Assembly (NCBI GenBank): GCA_020634575.1
Contig: JACKBM010000011.1
Location: 67,800 to 131,799 of the forward strand
Length of the DNA stretch: 64,000 bases
Direction: 5' to 3'
Source: Ardenticatenales bacterium
Lineage (GTDB): Bacteria > Chloroflexota > Anaerolineae > Promineifilales > Promineifilaceae
Part shown: in pieces, positions 1 through 7,142 of the stretch
How the letters are laid out: every line of letters starts with the position of its first letter
How positions within the stretch are numbered: position 1 is the stretch's first letter
Program-made: the position numbers and the translations under genes
The notes under the pieces: generated by a model
The model's database searches: none
Told to the model about the DNA's origin: nothing
Seen by the model: only the letters and a program-made list of their open reading frames with translations

Positions 1-437
1 ACGCCCGGCTGGGCCAGGTCGGCCAACTGCGTGATACCGGCCGGATTGTCAGCCGGGACGATGATGGTGAGCCGATTGGAGACAAAGGGTGTGGCGCTGT
101 TGGCGGTGATCCGGCCGGTGGCCACAACCCGGGCCATCTGCGTTTCGTTGGCCGGCGCAAACAGATCGGCCGGGACGCCTTCAACCAGCTGGGCCGCCAG
201 TTGCGACGAGCCGGCGTAATTCAGAACGACGTCAACGCCTTCATGCTGCGCCATAAACGCGTCCGCCAGCTCGTCAAACGCATCCGTGAGCGAAGAGGCG
301 GCGAAAACAACGATTTCATGAGAGTTGCCTGTTTCTGTCGAGCCGCCGCTACAGCCAGCCAGGCAGAGCAGCAGTAAAAGCGCCAGCCAGCGAAGTTTGA
401 GGACAGAGATAGCTCGGGTTGGAGCAGGTGCAAGCAT
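1..437 (-). CDS. modA: Molybdate ABC transporter substrate-binding lipoprotein (5' part, runs off the window)
   Basis: Only the first 145 codons are inside the window; the frame is still open at position 1. Translation from ATG at 437 gives a short basic N-terminus, a hydrophobic run and the lipobox LAGC with Cys29, so the product should be a lipid-anchored binding protein. It continues with IVVFAASSLTDAFDEL, NYAGSSQLAAQLVEG, DLFAPAN and NRLTIIVPADNP, which are the oxyanion-binding blocks typical of ModA-type (PBP2) proteins. Known family role: capture of molybdate or tungstate for a ModBC importer; those partners would lie to the left. It is 38 bases downstream of the SDR gene on the same strand but unrelated in function, so probably a separate unit. 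A related tungstate or other oxyanion ligand cannot be excluded from this fragment. Confidence 0.85.
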   Translation of the reverse strand, partial: MLAPAPTRAISVLKLRWLALLLLLCLAGCSGGSTETGNSHEIVVFAASSLTDAFDELADAFMAQHEGVDVVLNYAGSSQLAAQLVEGVPADLFAPANETQMARVVATGRITANSATPFVSNRLTIIVPADNPAGITQLADLAQPG

Positions 438-475
438 CCGGCAATCATAACCTGATCATCTAGTTCGCGGCGACA

Positions 476-1291
476 CTACACCCCGCCAAACGCCGCGAAA
501 CCGCCGTCCACCGGCACCACAATGCCAGTGACAAAGCGGGCCGCATCGCTGGCCAGCCAGACCGCCGTCCCGACCAGCTCGTCCGGCTCACCAAAGCGGG
601 CCATCGGCGTGTGGTCGATGATGAGCTGGCCCCGCTCGGTGTAGCTCCCGTCCTCGCGCAGCAGCAAGGCCCGGTTCTGCTCGCCCACGAAGAAGCCCGG
701 TGCGATGGCGTTGACGCGCAGGCCGGCGCCATACTTCTGGGCCAGCTCGACGGCTAGCCACTGGGTGAAATTATCCACCGCCGCCTTGGCGTTGCCGTAA
801 CCCAAGACCCGCGTCAGCGGCTTTTGCGCCGCCATGGAGGAGATGTTGATGATGCAGCCGCCTTGCTGCGTCGCCATCGGCTCGCCAAACACCTGGCTGG
901 GCAGCAGGGTGCCCGTCAGGTTTAGCGCCAGCACGCCTTCGTATGCGGCCTGCGTCATGTTGAAAAAGGTGAGGTCACCAAAGACGGTCGCGGCCGGCAT
1001 GTTGCCGCCGGCTGCATTCAGGAGAATGTCGACCCGGCCGCACTGGTCCAGCAGCTTTTCCCGTGCTGCCAGCAGCGAATCGCGATCCAGTACATCCGCC
1101 ACCAGCGGCAGCGCCTGCCCACCGGCCGCCGTAATCGCCGCCACAGTCTCAGCTGCCGCTTCAGCCCGCCGGCCCAAAATCCCGACCGTCGCCCCGGCCG
1201 CCGCCAACCCCCGGGCCATCGCCCCGCCCAACACCCCCGTACCGCCCGTCACGACGGCTACTTTCCCTGTCAACGAAAACATCTCACTCAT
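476..1291 (-). CDS. uxuB: SDR-family D-mannonate oxidoreductase (fructuronate reductase)
   Basis: A 271-residue short-chain dehydrogenase. It shows the Rossmann motif TGGTGVLG (residues 15-22), the LNAAGG turn near 91-96, the catalytic Ser at 151/152, and YGNAK with Tyr165 and Lys169 as the catalytic pair. The C-terminal GIVVPVDGG is typical of classical SDRs. Length and the long insertion near residue 100 fit the SDR-type mannonate oxidoreductases of Firmicutes, not the longer MDR-type UxuB of E. coli. Its neighbours uxaE and uxaC supply fructuronate, so the inferred reaction is fructuronate to D-mannonate with NAD(P)H in the cytoplasm. It is last in the uronate gene string and separated from uxaE by 160 bases holding a long inverted repeat. 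A gluconate 5-dehydrogenase-like activity is the main alternative on sequence alone. Confidence 0.8.
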   Translation of the reverse strand: MSEMFSLTGKVAVVTGGTGVLGGAMARGLAAAGATVGILGRRAEAAAETVAAITAAGGQALPLVADVLDRDSLLAAREKLLDQCGRVDILLNAAGGNMPAATVFGDLTFFNMTQAAYEGVLALNLTGTLLPSQVFGEPMATQQGGCIINISSMAAQKPLTRVLGYGNAKAAVDNFTQWLAVELAQKYGAGLRVNAIAPGFFVGEQNRALLLREDGSYTERGQLIIDHTPMARFGEPDELVGTAVWLASDAARFVTGIVVPVDGGFAAFGGV

Positions 1292-1311
1292 GTCACACTC
1301 TCTTTTTTTCT

Positions 1312-1448
1312 TTTTGCCGCAGATTTCGCGGATTAGGGGATTTTTGGGCTGCGCGAATTTATGGTCCAGTCATGGCAGATGAATATCAAGTGTGACGTTT
1401 TGACTCGCGCAACCTCCCATCCCCAAATCTGCGAAATCTGCGGCAAAA
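1312..1448. repeat. Long imperfect inverted repeat between uxuB and uxaE
   Basis: Arm 1312-1340 (starting TTTTGCCGCAGATTTCGC) and arm 1420-1448 (ending GCGAAATCTGCGGCAAAA) are reverse complements at about 27 of 29 positions. They are separated by 79 bases. The arms fill most of the intergenic space, begin beside a T-rich run at 1301-1315, and are built from GCAGATTTCGC-type units. It could fold as a long mRNA hairpin between the two cistrons or be a decayed mobile repeat. A similar structure lies on the other side of uxaE. Confidence 0.8.
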
Positions 1449-1451
1449 GAT

Positions 1452-2885
1452 CTATTCTACAAATGGCGCCAGGTGGCGGATGAAGTGGGCCTTGAGGGCA
1501 GCGGCGTAAGCTGCTTCGTGGTCAACCAGGAAGGCTTGTGTGGCCGCGCCAAAGGTATCCAGGATGGAGCCGAAGGTTACGTGCAGCACCTGGCGGGCCG
1601 AGAACTGCTCCAGCAAGCCGGACAATTCTGCGTCGCTGAGCGCGCTTTCTTCCGGGACCTCGTCCAGTCTGGCATCCAGGAAGTACGTTTTGCGATCATA
1701 CTCGAAGCGCTCCCGGGCTAACGTCAGGATCTGGCGGAAGAAGGCCGGGTCCGTGGTGGCGATGGCGCGCAGGAGTTCCAGATAGCTGGTCCCAGCCGTT
1801 TTGACATGAGCCCGCCCCTGGCTGGCTGCCGCAATCTGCCCATAAATCGAGAATTTGTCTGACCCTGTATGGATACTGAGCTTATAGTTGCCAAAATGGT
1901 GCATGATGGCCGCATGTTTGGCCAACTCAGCGGCAAACTCCGCCTCGTCACCCAGATAATCCACCCCTTTCTGGAACTTGCCCACAAAGCGCGGTGCCAG
2001 GCTGACCACCGGCACATCTAGCCGCGCCAGCTCATTGGCGATGAAGTAATGTTCGTAGGCCGAGGTCGGCGTATCGGTCTCGTCGACCGACATTTCCAGC
2101 TCAAAGGGTCGCCCCGCCATTTGCTCCGTCAGCGCGTTGGCGATGGCGGCGGTGTGGGCCAGGGCTCGGCCATATTTGGCCAGCGCCCGCAGCAGGATCT
2201 CCTCCGTGAACGCGAGCGCCAATCCGTCAAGCTGAATGGGCGCTGAGCAGTAACGCTGCTGCATGTCGGCAAAGTCACTGGCGAGCGCGGCCCAGGGCAG
2301 CGTATCCATTTTGTCCTGCAGGCGGGATAACGGATCTGTCTGCGCTTGGTTGTCGACATAGTCGCTGGGGTCGATGGTGTAGAAGGTGTAGCCGGCGGCC
2401 ACGAAAGGGGCCAGGTGTTCTATCTCTTTGACATGGTCAGCGTCGGCGCCCCAGGGCGCCTGCCAGCCGCATTGCAGGACGCCCCACATGGCGTCATCCA
2501 GCACTTGCTGGGGGGACCGGCCGGTCCGGCTATTCTCCCGCACCGACTGCTGCGCAAAAATCGGCGCGATCTGCCCGGTAGGGTCGGCCGCCCGCAACGC
2601 CGCGATGTGGCCCGGCGTGGCCGCCCCCAGCCGGTCGCCAAACCCATACGAGGTTTGCAGCCCCAGCGGGACCGGATTCAACCAGGGCAACCGCCGCCGC
2701 ATCTCTGCCGCATTGGCCGCCGTCAGCGGAAACAGCTCTGGACTCTCCGCGTCGCCGCTAAAGCCAGCCACGTCCCCGCGCGCGCCCAGCAAACGCTCGC
2801 CGGTCGCCTGCCGTGCTACAAAGTAAGTTGTCCCCTCATGCGTTACTGTTGACTCGGGGTAAAGTGTAAGGCCATCTAGTTTCAT
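1452..2885 (-). CDS. uxaE: Tagaturonate epimerase (UxaE family)
   Basis: A 477-residue protein that I recognise as the UxaE family described from Thermotoga (fructuronate/tagaturonate epimerase, about 480 residues). Features seen: an N-terminal domain with a substrate-name-like lead LDGLTLYPESTV, a conserved GLQTSYGFGDRLG block near residue 77, TFYTIDPSDYVDN near 167, ELEMSVDETDTPTSA near 263, and FGNYKLSIHTGSDKFSIY near 335, the last rich in His, Asp and Lys that could bind metal or substrate. In the pathway it converts D-tagaturonate from UxaC into D-fructuronate, letting galacturonate enter the glucuronate branch. That agrees with flanking uxaC and uxuB and with the absence of a uxaB-type reductase here. 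Both flanks carry long inverted repeats. Catalytic residues are not assigned by me. Confidence 0.85.
   Translation of the reverse strand: MKLDGLTLYPESTVTHEGTTYFVARQATGERLLGARGDVAGFSGDAESPELFPLTAANAAEMRRRLPWLNPVPLGLQTSYGFGDRLGAATPGHIAALRAADPTGQIAPIFAQQSVRENSRTGRSPQQVLDDAMWGVLQCGWQAPWGADADHVKEIEHLAPFVAAGYTFYTIDPSDYVDNQAQTDPLSRLQDKMDTLPWAALASDFADMQQRYCSAPIQLDGLALAFTEEILLRALAKYGRALAHTAAIANALTEQMAGRPFELEMSVDETDTPTSAYEHYFIANELARLDVPVVSLAPRFVGKFQKGVDYLGDEAEFAAELAKHAAIMHHFGNYKLSIHTGSDKFSIYGQIAAASQGRAHVKTAGTSYLELLRAIATTDPAFFRQILTLARERFEYDRKTYFLDARLDEVPEESALSDAELSGLLEQFSARQVLHVTFGSILDTFGAATQAFLVDHEAAYAAALKAHFIRHLAPFVE
2516..2525. repeat. First of 22 exact copies of the dispersed palindrome ACCGGCCGGT
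   Basis: By eye I count exact copies starting at 2516, 4736, 5792, 7212, 8849, 9330, 9718, 10720, 19026, 19684, 22053, 23218, 29388, 31595, 34694, 35766, 42481, 43798, 45548, 51819, 60423 and 61584. All but the one at 4736 lie inside genes, in either strand sense because the motif is palindromic. Further copies with a changed outer base occur (for example near 110, 3694, 3900, 20340 and 43555). A random sequence of about 60% GC and this length would be expected to hold well under one copy. Confidence 0.9.
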
Positions 2886-2901
2886 GATTTTTTCTCTTTT
2901 T

Positions 2902-3045
2902 TGCCACGGATTGGCACGGATTTAACACGGATTTCTTTTGGTGGGTTTCTGGTGACCTTGTGTCGCCTGACAAACAGGTTGCCATATCAAAGTCCACCAC
3001 ATCAAATAGAAAAAAATCCGTGCTAAATCTGTGTTAATCCGTGGC
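2902..3045. repeat. Long imperfect inverted repeat between uxaE and uxaC
   Basis: The left arm, about 2902-2934, contains three CACGGATT-type units (CCACGGATT, GCACGGATT, ACACGGATT). The right arm, about 3014-3045, is its near reverse complement (AATCCGTGCTAAATCTGTG, then TTAATCCGTGGC), with about five mismatches in 32. The spacer is about 80 bases. A run of T (2888-2901) precedes the left arm and a run of A (3010-3016) adjoins the right arm. The architecture is the same as the repeat on the far side of uxaE, but the unit is CACGGATT instead of GCAGATTT. No open reading frame lies inside. Confidence 0.75.
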
Positions 3046-3053
3046 CAATTCCC

Positions 3054-4472
3054 CTAAACAAACTTGTAAGCAACCATGGCCAGGTCGTAGGCCAGGGCCC
3101 GGACCATGGCCAGCCCCTCCTCGGGCGCGACGATATGGCGGACGACGAGGCCGGCGACCCAGTCGGCGGCGGCGCGGCGCCAGACGTCGTGGCGGGCCGG
3201 GATGGAGGGGTAGGCGCGGGTATCATCGTTGAAGCCGGCGGTGTTGTAGATGCCGGCGGTCTCGACCACGTTGTCGAAGAAGCGGCGCATCCCGTTCAAA
3301 CTGTCAAAGAACCACCAGGGCGGCCCCAGCTTCACCGCCGGGTAATGGCCGGCCAACGGCGCCAGTTCGCGGCTGTACGTGGTTTCGTCCAGGTTAAAGA
3401 GGATGAGATTGAATTCCGGCCGGTTACCAAACTCGTTCAGCAACGGCCGCAACGAGCGCGTAAACTCCGCTGCCAGCGGGATATCTGCGCCCATGTCCCA
3501 GCCAAACTGCTCGAAAATCAGGTCGTTGTGATTGCGATATGAGCCGACGTGCAGCTGCATCACCAGCCCATCCTCGACGCTCATGCGGGCCATTTCCAGC
3601 AGCATATGACCGGTAAACAGGGCGGCATCGGCCGAATCGACTGTGCCATTGAGGGCCCGGCTGAAAATTTGCTCGGCGGCGGCGGCGCTGAGCCGGCCGG
3701 TGTAGGCGGTCTGGGCGGCATGGTCGGTGGCGTGGGCACCCATCGCCTTGAAGAACGTGCGCCGCTGCTCCAGGGCGCGGATGTAGCTGGGGAAATCGAC
3801 CACGTCGATGCCGCTAACCTCACTGAGCAGGTCAATCTGCGCCCGCCAGCCGGGGCGTTCCAGGTCGACGACGGCGTCGGGGCGGAAGGTGGGCAGGATC
3901 CGGCCGGTCCAGCCGCTGTCGCGGATCGCCTGGTGGTGGGTCAGGGTATCGGTGGCGGCGTCAGTGGTGCAGAGAAGTTCGATGTTGAACCGCTCATACA
4001 GCCGGCGTGGCTGCATCTCATCGCTTTGTAAGGCCGCATCGATCTGATCATAGATCGCCTGGGCGTTGCCGCTTTCCAGTAACTCCGTCACCCCAAACAG
4101 CGTCGCCATCTCTTCGCGTAGCCAGATGCCGGTGGGGGTGCCCCGGAACAGGTGGAAATGGTCCGCAAACCGCTGCCAGGCCCGGCGTGGATCCGTTTCG
4201 CTCGGGCCGCCGTCCCGTCGTGGGATGCCCAGATCCGCCATCGGCACCCCCTGGCTGTACAACATGCGGAAGATGTAATGGTCGGGGACCAGCAGCAGCT
4301 CGGTGGGGGAGCCGAAGCGGTAATCCGGGTCAGCAAAGAGCCGCGGATCGACGTGGCCATGCGGGCAGACCAGCGGCAGGCCGGCCACCTGCTCATAGAG
4401 TTGGCTGGCCATGGCCCGCTGCGCCGGCTGCGGCGAAAAATAGCGGTGCGGGTGTAGTTCTAATTTCGTCAT
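3054..4472 (-). CDS. uxaC: Uronate isomerase (glucuronate isomerase)
   Basis: Isomerises D-glucuronate to D-fructuronate and D-galacturonate to D-tagaturonate in the cytoplasm. From the ATG at 4472 the protein has 472 residues, close to the 470 of E. coli UxaC. That start is preceded by an AAGAGAG-like ribosome site, and the frame upstream of it encodes no family sequence. The amidohydrolase-fold metal motif HGH is at residues 38-40 in CPHGHVDPRLFADPDYRFG. Later blocks include FRPDAVVDLERPGW, MQLHVGSYRNHN and a GFNDDTRAYPSIPARHDVWRR stretch near the C-terminus, all typical of UxaC. It is followed by uxaE after 168 bases. A 454-base gap separates it from the esterase gene upstream, so it may have its own promoter. 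Confidence 0.93.
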   Translation of the reverse strand: MTKLELHPHRYFSPQPAQRAMASQLYEQVAGLPLVCPHGHVDPRLFADPDYRFGSPTELLLVPDHYIFRMLYSQGVPMADLGIPRRDGGPSETDPRRAWQRFADHFHLFRGTPTGIWLREEMATLFGVTELLESGNAQAIYDQIDAALQSDEMQPRRLYERFNIELLCTTDAATDTLTHHQAIRDSGWTGRILPTFRPDAVVDLERPGWRAQIDLLSEVSGIDVVDFPSYIRALEQRRTFFKAMGAHATDHAAQTAYTGRLSAAAAEQIFSRALNGTVDSADAALFTGHMLLEMARMSVEDGLVMQLHVGSYRNHNDLIFEQFGWDMGADIPLAAEFTRSLRPLLNEFGNRPEFNLILFNLDETTYSRELAPLAGHYPAVKLGPPWWFFDSLNGMRRFFDNVVETAGIYNTAGFNDDTRAYPSIPARHDVWRRAAADWVAGLVVRHIVAPEEGLAMVRALAYDLAMVAYKFV

Positions 4473-4926
4473 AAACTCTCTTTTCTCAAAACTCTCTTCA
4501 CATAGGAGACATAGCCGCATACAAGAGGATTTGGCCGCTAATTGCGCCAAGCGACAATTTGCCTCCAGTTAATTGTGGCTTGTCCGTCGGCCCTTTGGTT
4601 TAAAATTCTGACGTCACCTTGAGCCTCGTTCATGGGGCATTACCCAAATCAAGAGAGGGCGAAGGGCCCCTCTCCATGATGTTGGCCTGAAAGGTTGGTG
4701 GCGGGCTTCAGGTTATGTTTCGTAGGAAACCGGCGACCGGCCGGTCCTGTCAGCGCCTCAGATCGGGATCCCTCGCGCTCTCTAAATGAGCGCTTTTCAC
4801 GGCAGACAAAGCTCGGGATGACGTCAGGATGATGAGCGGGATGCCTGATTTGCTTTTGGACAAGCCTTAAAGCGGTCACTACAAACCTGGAAATGCGCAT
4901 CATTTCACCTTTTTCTTGGCAAAGAG
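4473..4926. other. Intergenic region with dispersed-repeat fragments and one palindrome copy
   Basis: No credible gene is seen in these 454 bases. GACGTCACCTTGAG at 4610-4623 and its inverted relative CTCGGGATGACGTC at 4812-4825 bound a 216-base segment. A third relative sits at 63935. A small stem (GAGAGGG / CCCTCTC) lies at about 4652-4675, and ACCGGCCGGT at 4736-4745 is the only intergenic copy of that palindrome. The region should also carry the promoter for uxaC, but no convincing -35/-10 pair was picked out. Confidence 0.55.
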
Positions 4927-5910
4927 CTAGCCCAGCCATCTTTTGAACCAGCTAAGGCTGGGCGGCAAGGCGTAGGCGTGGCCGCCGGGATGGATATGCA
5001 AGTGACAGGCATCCGGCTGGCCCGCAGCGGCGTAAGCTGCCGCGACTGTCACGTATTGGGCCTTACTGCCGGTAATTGGGAAGATGGGATCAATCTCACC
5101 ATTGAGCAGCAACAGCGGCCGCGGCGCGATCAGGGCGCCGATCGCCCCCATTTCGCCCAGTTCCCGTACGCCCGGCACGTAGTTGCATTCACAATGGGCC
5201 ATCCCCAGGATCGACTCAGCATAGGAGCAGAAATAGCCGGCCACGACGGCCGCTGTGATCCGCTCCTCCAGCGCCGTCAGGAATAACGCTGTCGTGCCGC
5301 CGCCGGAGAGGCCGGTGCAGCCCAGCCGGCTCATGTCGGCATCGGGCCGGGTCGCCAGGAAATTGATGGCGCAGATCGCGTCCCAGCAGCGCTCACCCAG
5401 CGTCGTCCGCCCGTGCATCATGTAGGCAAACGAGAGATGGCGGCAGGAGCGGGGCACGGCGTTGTCATCCAGCTGGTCGGTGATCCGCTCACCCATGCCC
5501 CGCTGTTCGATGGCGCAGACCAGGTAACCGGCCTCAGCCAGAGCCTGGGCGTAATTGTTGTCCGCCGCCAGGTTGCGCGCCGCTGTCGCCTCATCCGGGT
5601 AATGGCCCAGAATCGGGCCGACGCCAGGCCCATGGCCGTGAAAGGCCAGGATAGGCGCAAAGGGCGCCTCAGCTTTGGGGATGAGCAGGTAGAGCGGGAT
5701 CTGGACGCCTTCGCCGGCGTCGAGGCTATACTTTTCCTCGAAGTAGCTGCCCTCGTCCTGGCGGCTCAGGAGCTGGGCGGCGACGGGGATAACCGGCCGG
5801 TCCTTAATCCCCAAAATGGCGGCCAGTTTGGCCCGGGGCGTGGTTTCAGCGGCCGGGTCGCGGGGCGGGGCGGGAGTGAGTTGGGAGATGTGTGGTTGCA
5901 GATTAAACAT
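4927..5910 (-). CDS. Alpha/beta-hydrolase, acetyl-esterase / dienelactone-hydrolase-like
   Basis: A 327-residue cytoplasmic hydrolase with no signal peptide. The nucleophile elbow is GLSGGG (GCTGLSGGGTTAL, near residue 199). The acid is probably Asp in NGEIDPIFP and the base His in HPGGHAY near the C-terminus, with an oxyanion region at FHGHGPGVG. This layout matches the Abhydrolase_7 / acetyl-xylan-esterase-like group often found in polysaccharide loci. By context, between a zinc dehydrogenase and uxaC in a rhamnosidase locus, it may remove acetyl or methyl groups from imported pectin oligosaccharides; this is inference. It is 115 bases from the dehydrogenase gene. A carbohydrate lactonase or peptidase-like activity is possible. 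Confidence 0.7.
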   Translation of the reverse strand: MFNLQPHISQLTPAPPRDPAAETTPRAKLAAILGIKDRPVIPVAAQLLSRQDEGSYFEEKYSLDAGEGVQIPLYLLIPKAEAPFAPILAFHGHGPGVGPILGHYPDEATAARNLAADNNYAQALAEAGYLVCAIEQRGMGERITDQLDDNAVPRSCRHLSFAYMMHGRTTLGERCWDAICAINFLATRPDADMSRLGCTGLSGGGTTALFLTALEERITAAVVAGYFCSYAESILGMAHCECNYVPGVRELGEMGAIGALIAPRPLLLLNGEIDPIFPITGSKAQYVTVAAAYAAAGQPDACHLHIHPGGHAYALPPSLSWFKRWLG

Positions 5911-6025
5911 AGCTTTGTGTACCGGCCTCTGAGCGCTGTGCGCAGCTCGAATTGCCGTCTGACGGGAACGCGTTACGACACAATCAAGGGCTGTGCCATC
6001 TGGCCAGTTTGGCCTCGGGCAAATC

Positions 6026-7123
6026 TCAAGGCGTTAACATGACCTTGATAGCGTCCTTGGCATCGTGCACAATCTGGATCCCGTGTTCGAATTGCTCAAG
6101 CGGGAAGGCGTGGGTCATAATGTCGTCGACCGGCACCTGGCCCTTTACCAGCATCTCAATTGCCAGCGGGTAGCAATAAGGTCCAAGATGGGAGCCGTGA
6201 ATGTTCAGCTCTTTGGTATCACCAATGATCGTCCAATCGACGGTGACCGGCTCGCCAAAGACACTGAATTCCACAAAGGTGCCCAGGCGGCGGATCATAT
6301 GAAGCCCCTGAGCCACCGATTTAGGATGCCCGCTGGCTTCTATGTACACGTCGCAGCCGTAGCCGCCCGTGAGTTTCTTGACTTCGTCGACGACATCAAC
6401 CTCCAGCGGGTTCAGGACCAGGTCGGCGCCACACTTTTTGGCGATGTCCAGCCGGGCTGGTTGCAGATCGAGGGCTATTAAGCAGCCCGGGTTTTTCAGA
6501 CGCGCGGCGGCGACCATGCCCAAGCCTAACGGACCGCAACCAGAAATAACGACGACGTCGCCAAATTGAATCTCCCCGCGCTGAACAGCATGGATGGCGC
6601 AGGCCAATGGCTCGATATACACCGCCTGTCGAGGGGTGAGCAGCTTGGGGACGCGATAATTGATGGCGTCAGCGGGGAAACGCATATATTCGGCCATCGC
6701 CCCGGGTGTTCTCTGCCTGAAGCCGTAAACGTCGTGTTTCCTGTCACACATCCAGTATTGGCCCCGCTGGCAAAAGCGACAGTGCCAGCAGGGCACAATT
6801 TGCTCAGATATGGCCAGGTCACCAATCGCCAGCCCATATTTTTCGGCAGCGCCAGCGCCTAAAGCAACCACTTCACCTACAAACTCATGCCCTGGCGTGA
6901 TGGGTGGCTGGCAGTAGCCCTGACGATCCGCATCGCCCCAGAATAGCGGCGCGCCGGTATAACATTTGATGTCGCTGGCACAGATCCCGACGCCAAGAAC
7001 GCGCACCAACACTTCCCCATTGGCTATGGCGGGAACGCTAATCTCCTCCAACCGGTAATTTTCTGGCCCGTAACAGACGACGGAGCGCATGGTTTTGGGT
7101 ATGTCAATTTTGGCAGCAGTCAT
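6026..7123 (-). CDS. Zinc-dependent MDR dehydrogenase, polyol / sugar type
   Basis: A 365-residue medium-chain dehydrogenase. I place the start at ATG 7123, which has a GAGGAA ribosome site and lies 19 bases after the rhamnosidase stop; longer reading would overlap that gene. Catalytic zinc ligands appear as GICASD (Cys48) and TPGHEF (His79, Glu80). The structural zinc set is Cys112, 115, 118 and 126 with the usual spacing. The nucleotide site is SGCGPLGLGMVAA. The C-terminal part resembles erythritol/L-threitol dehydrogenases, including HGSHLGPYCYP, but substrate is not proven. In this locus it could oxidise a sugar alcohol, L-rhamnose-derived intermediate or aldonate and feed reducing power to the two Gfo/Idh/MocA enzymes. 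Likely NAD(P)-dependent and cytoplasmic. Confidence 0.8.
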   Translation of the reverse strand: MTAAKIDIPKTMRSVVCYGPENYRLEEISVPAIANGEVLVRVLGVGICASDIKCYTGAPLFWGDADRQGYCQPPITPGHEFVGEVVALGAGAAEKYGLAIGDLAISEQIVPCWHCRFCQRGQYWMCDRKHDVYGFRQRTPGAMAEYMRFPADAINYRVPKLLTPRQAVYIEPLACAIHAVQRGEIQFGDVVVISGCGPLGLGMVAAARLKNPGCLIALDLQPARLDIAKKCGADLVLNPLEVDVVDEVKKLTGGYGCDVYIEASGHPKSVAQGLHMIRRLGTFVEFSVFGEPVTVDWTIIGDTKELNIHGSHLGPYCYPLAIEMLVKGQVPVDDIMTHAFPLEQFEHGIQIVHDAKDAIKVMLTP

Positions 7124-7142
7124 CGCTCTTCCTCTAGGATTT

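Noticed and set aside
4473..4550. N-terminal extension of UxaC by 26 residues
   Set aside because: ATG 4472 has a ribosome site and gives the family length; the extension is Cys-rich and unlike the family.
4649..4939. Possible 96-residue gene between uxaC and the esterase gene
   Set aside because: It overlaps the esterase stop, covers dispersed-repeat fragments and a palindrome copy, and has no protein features.
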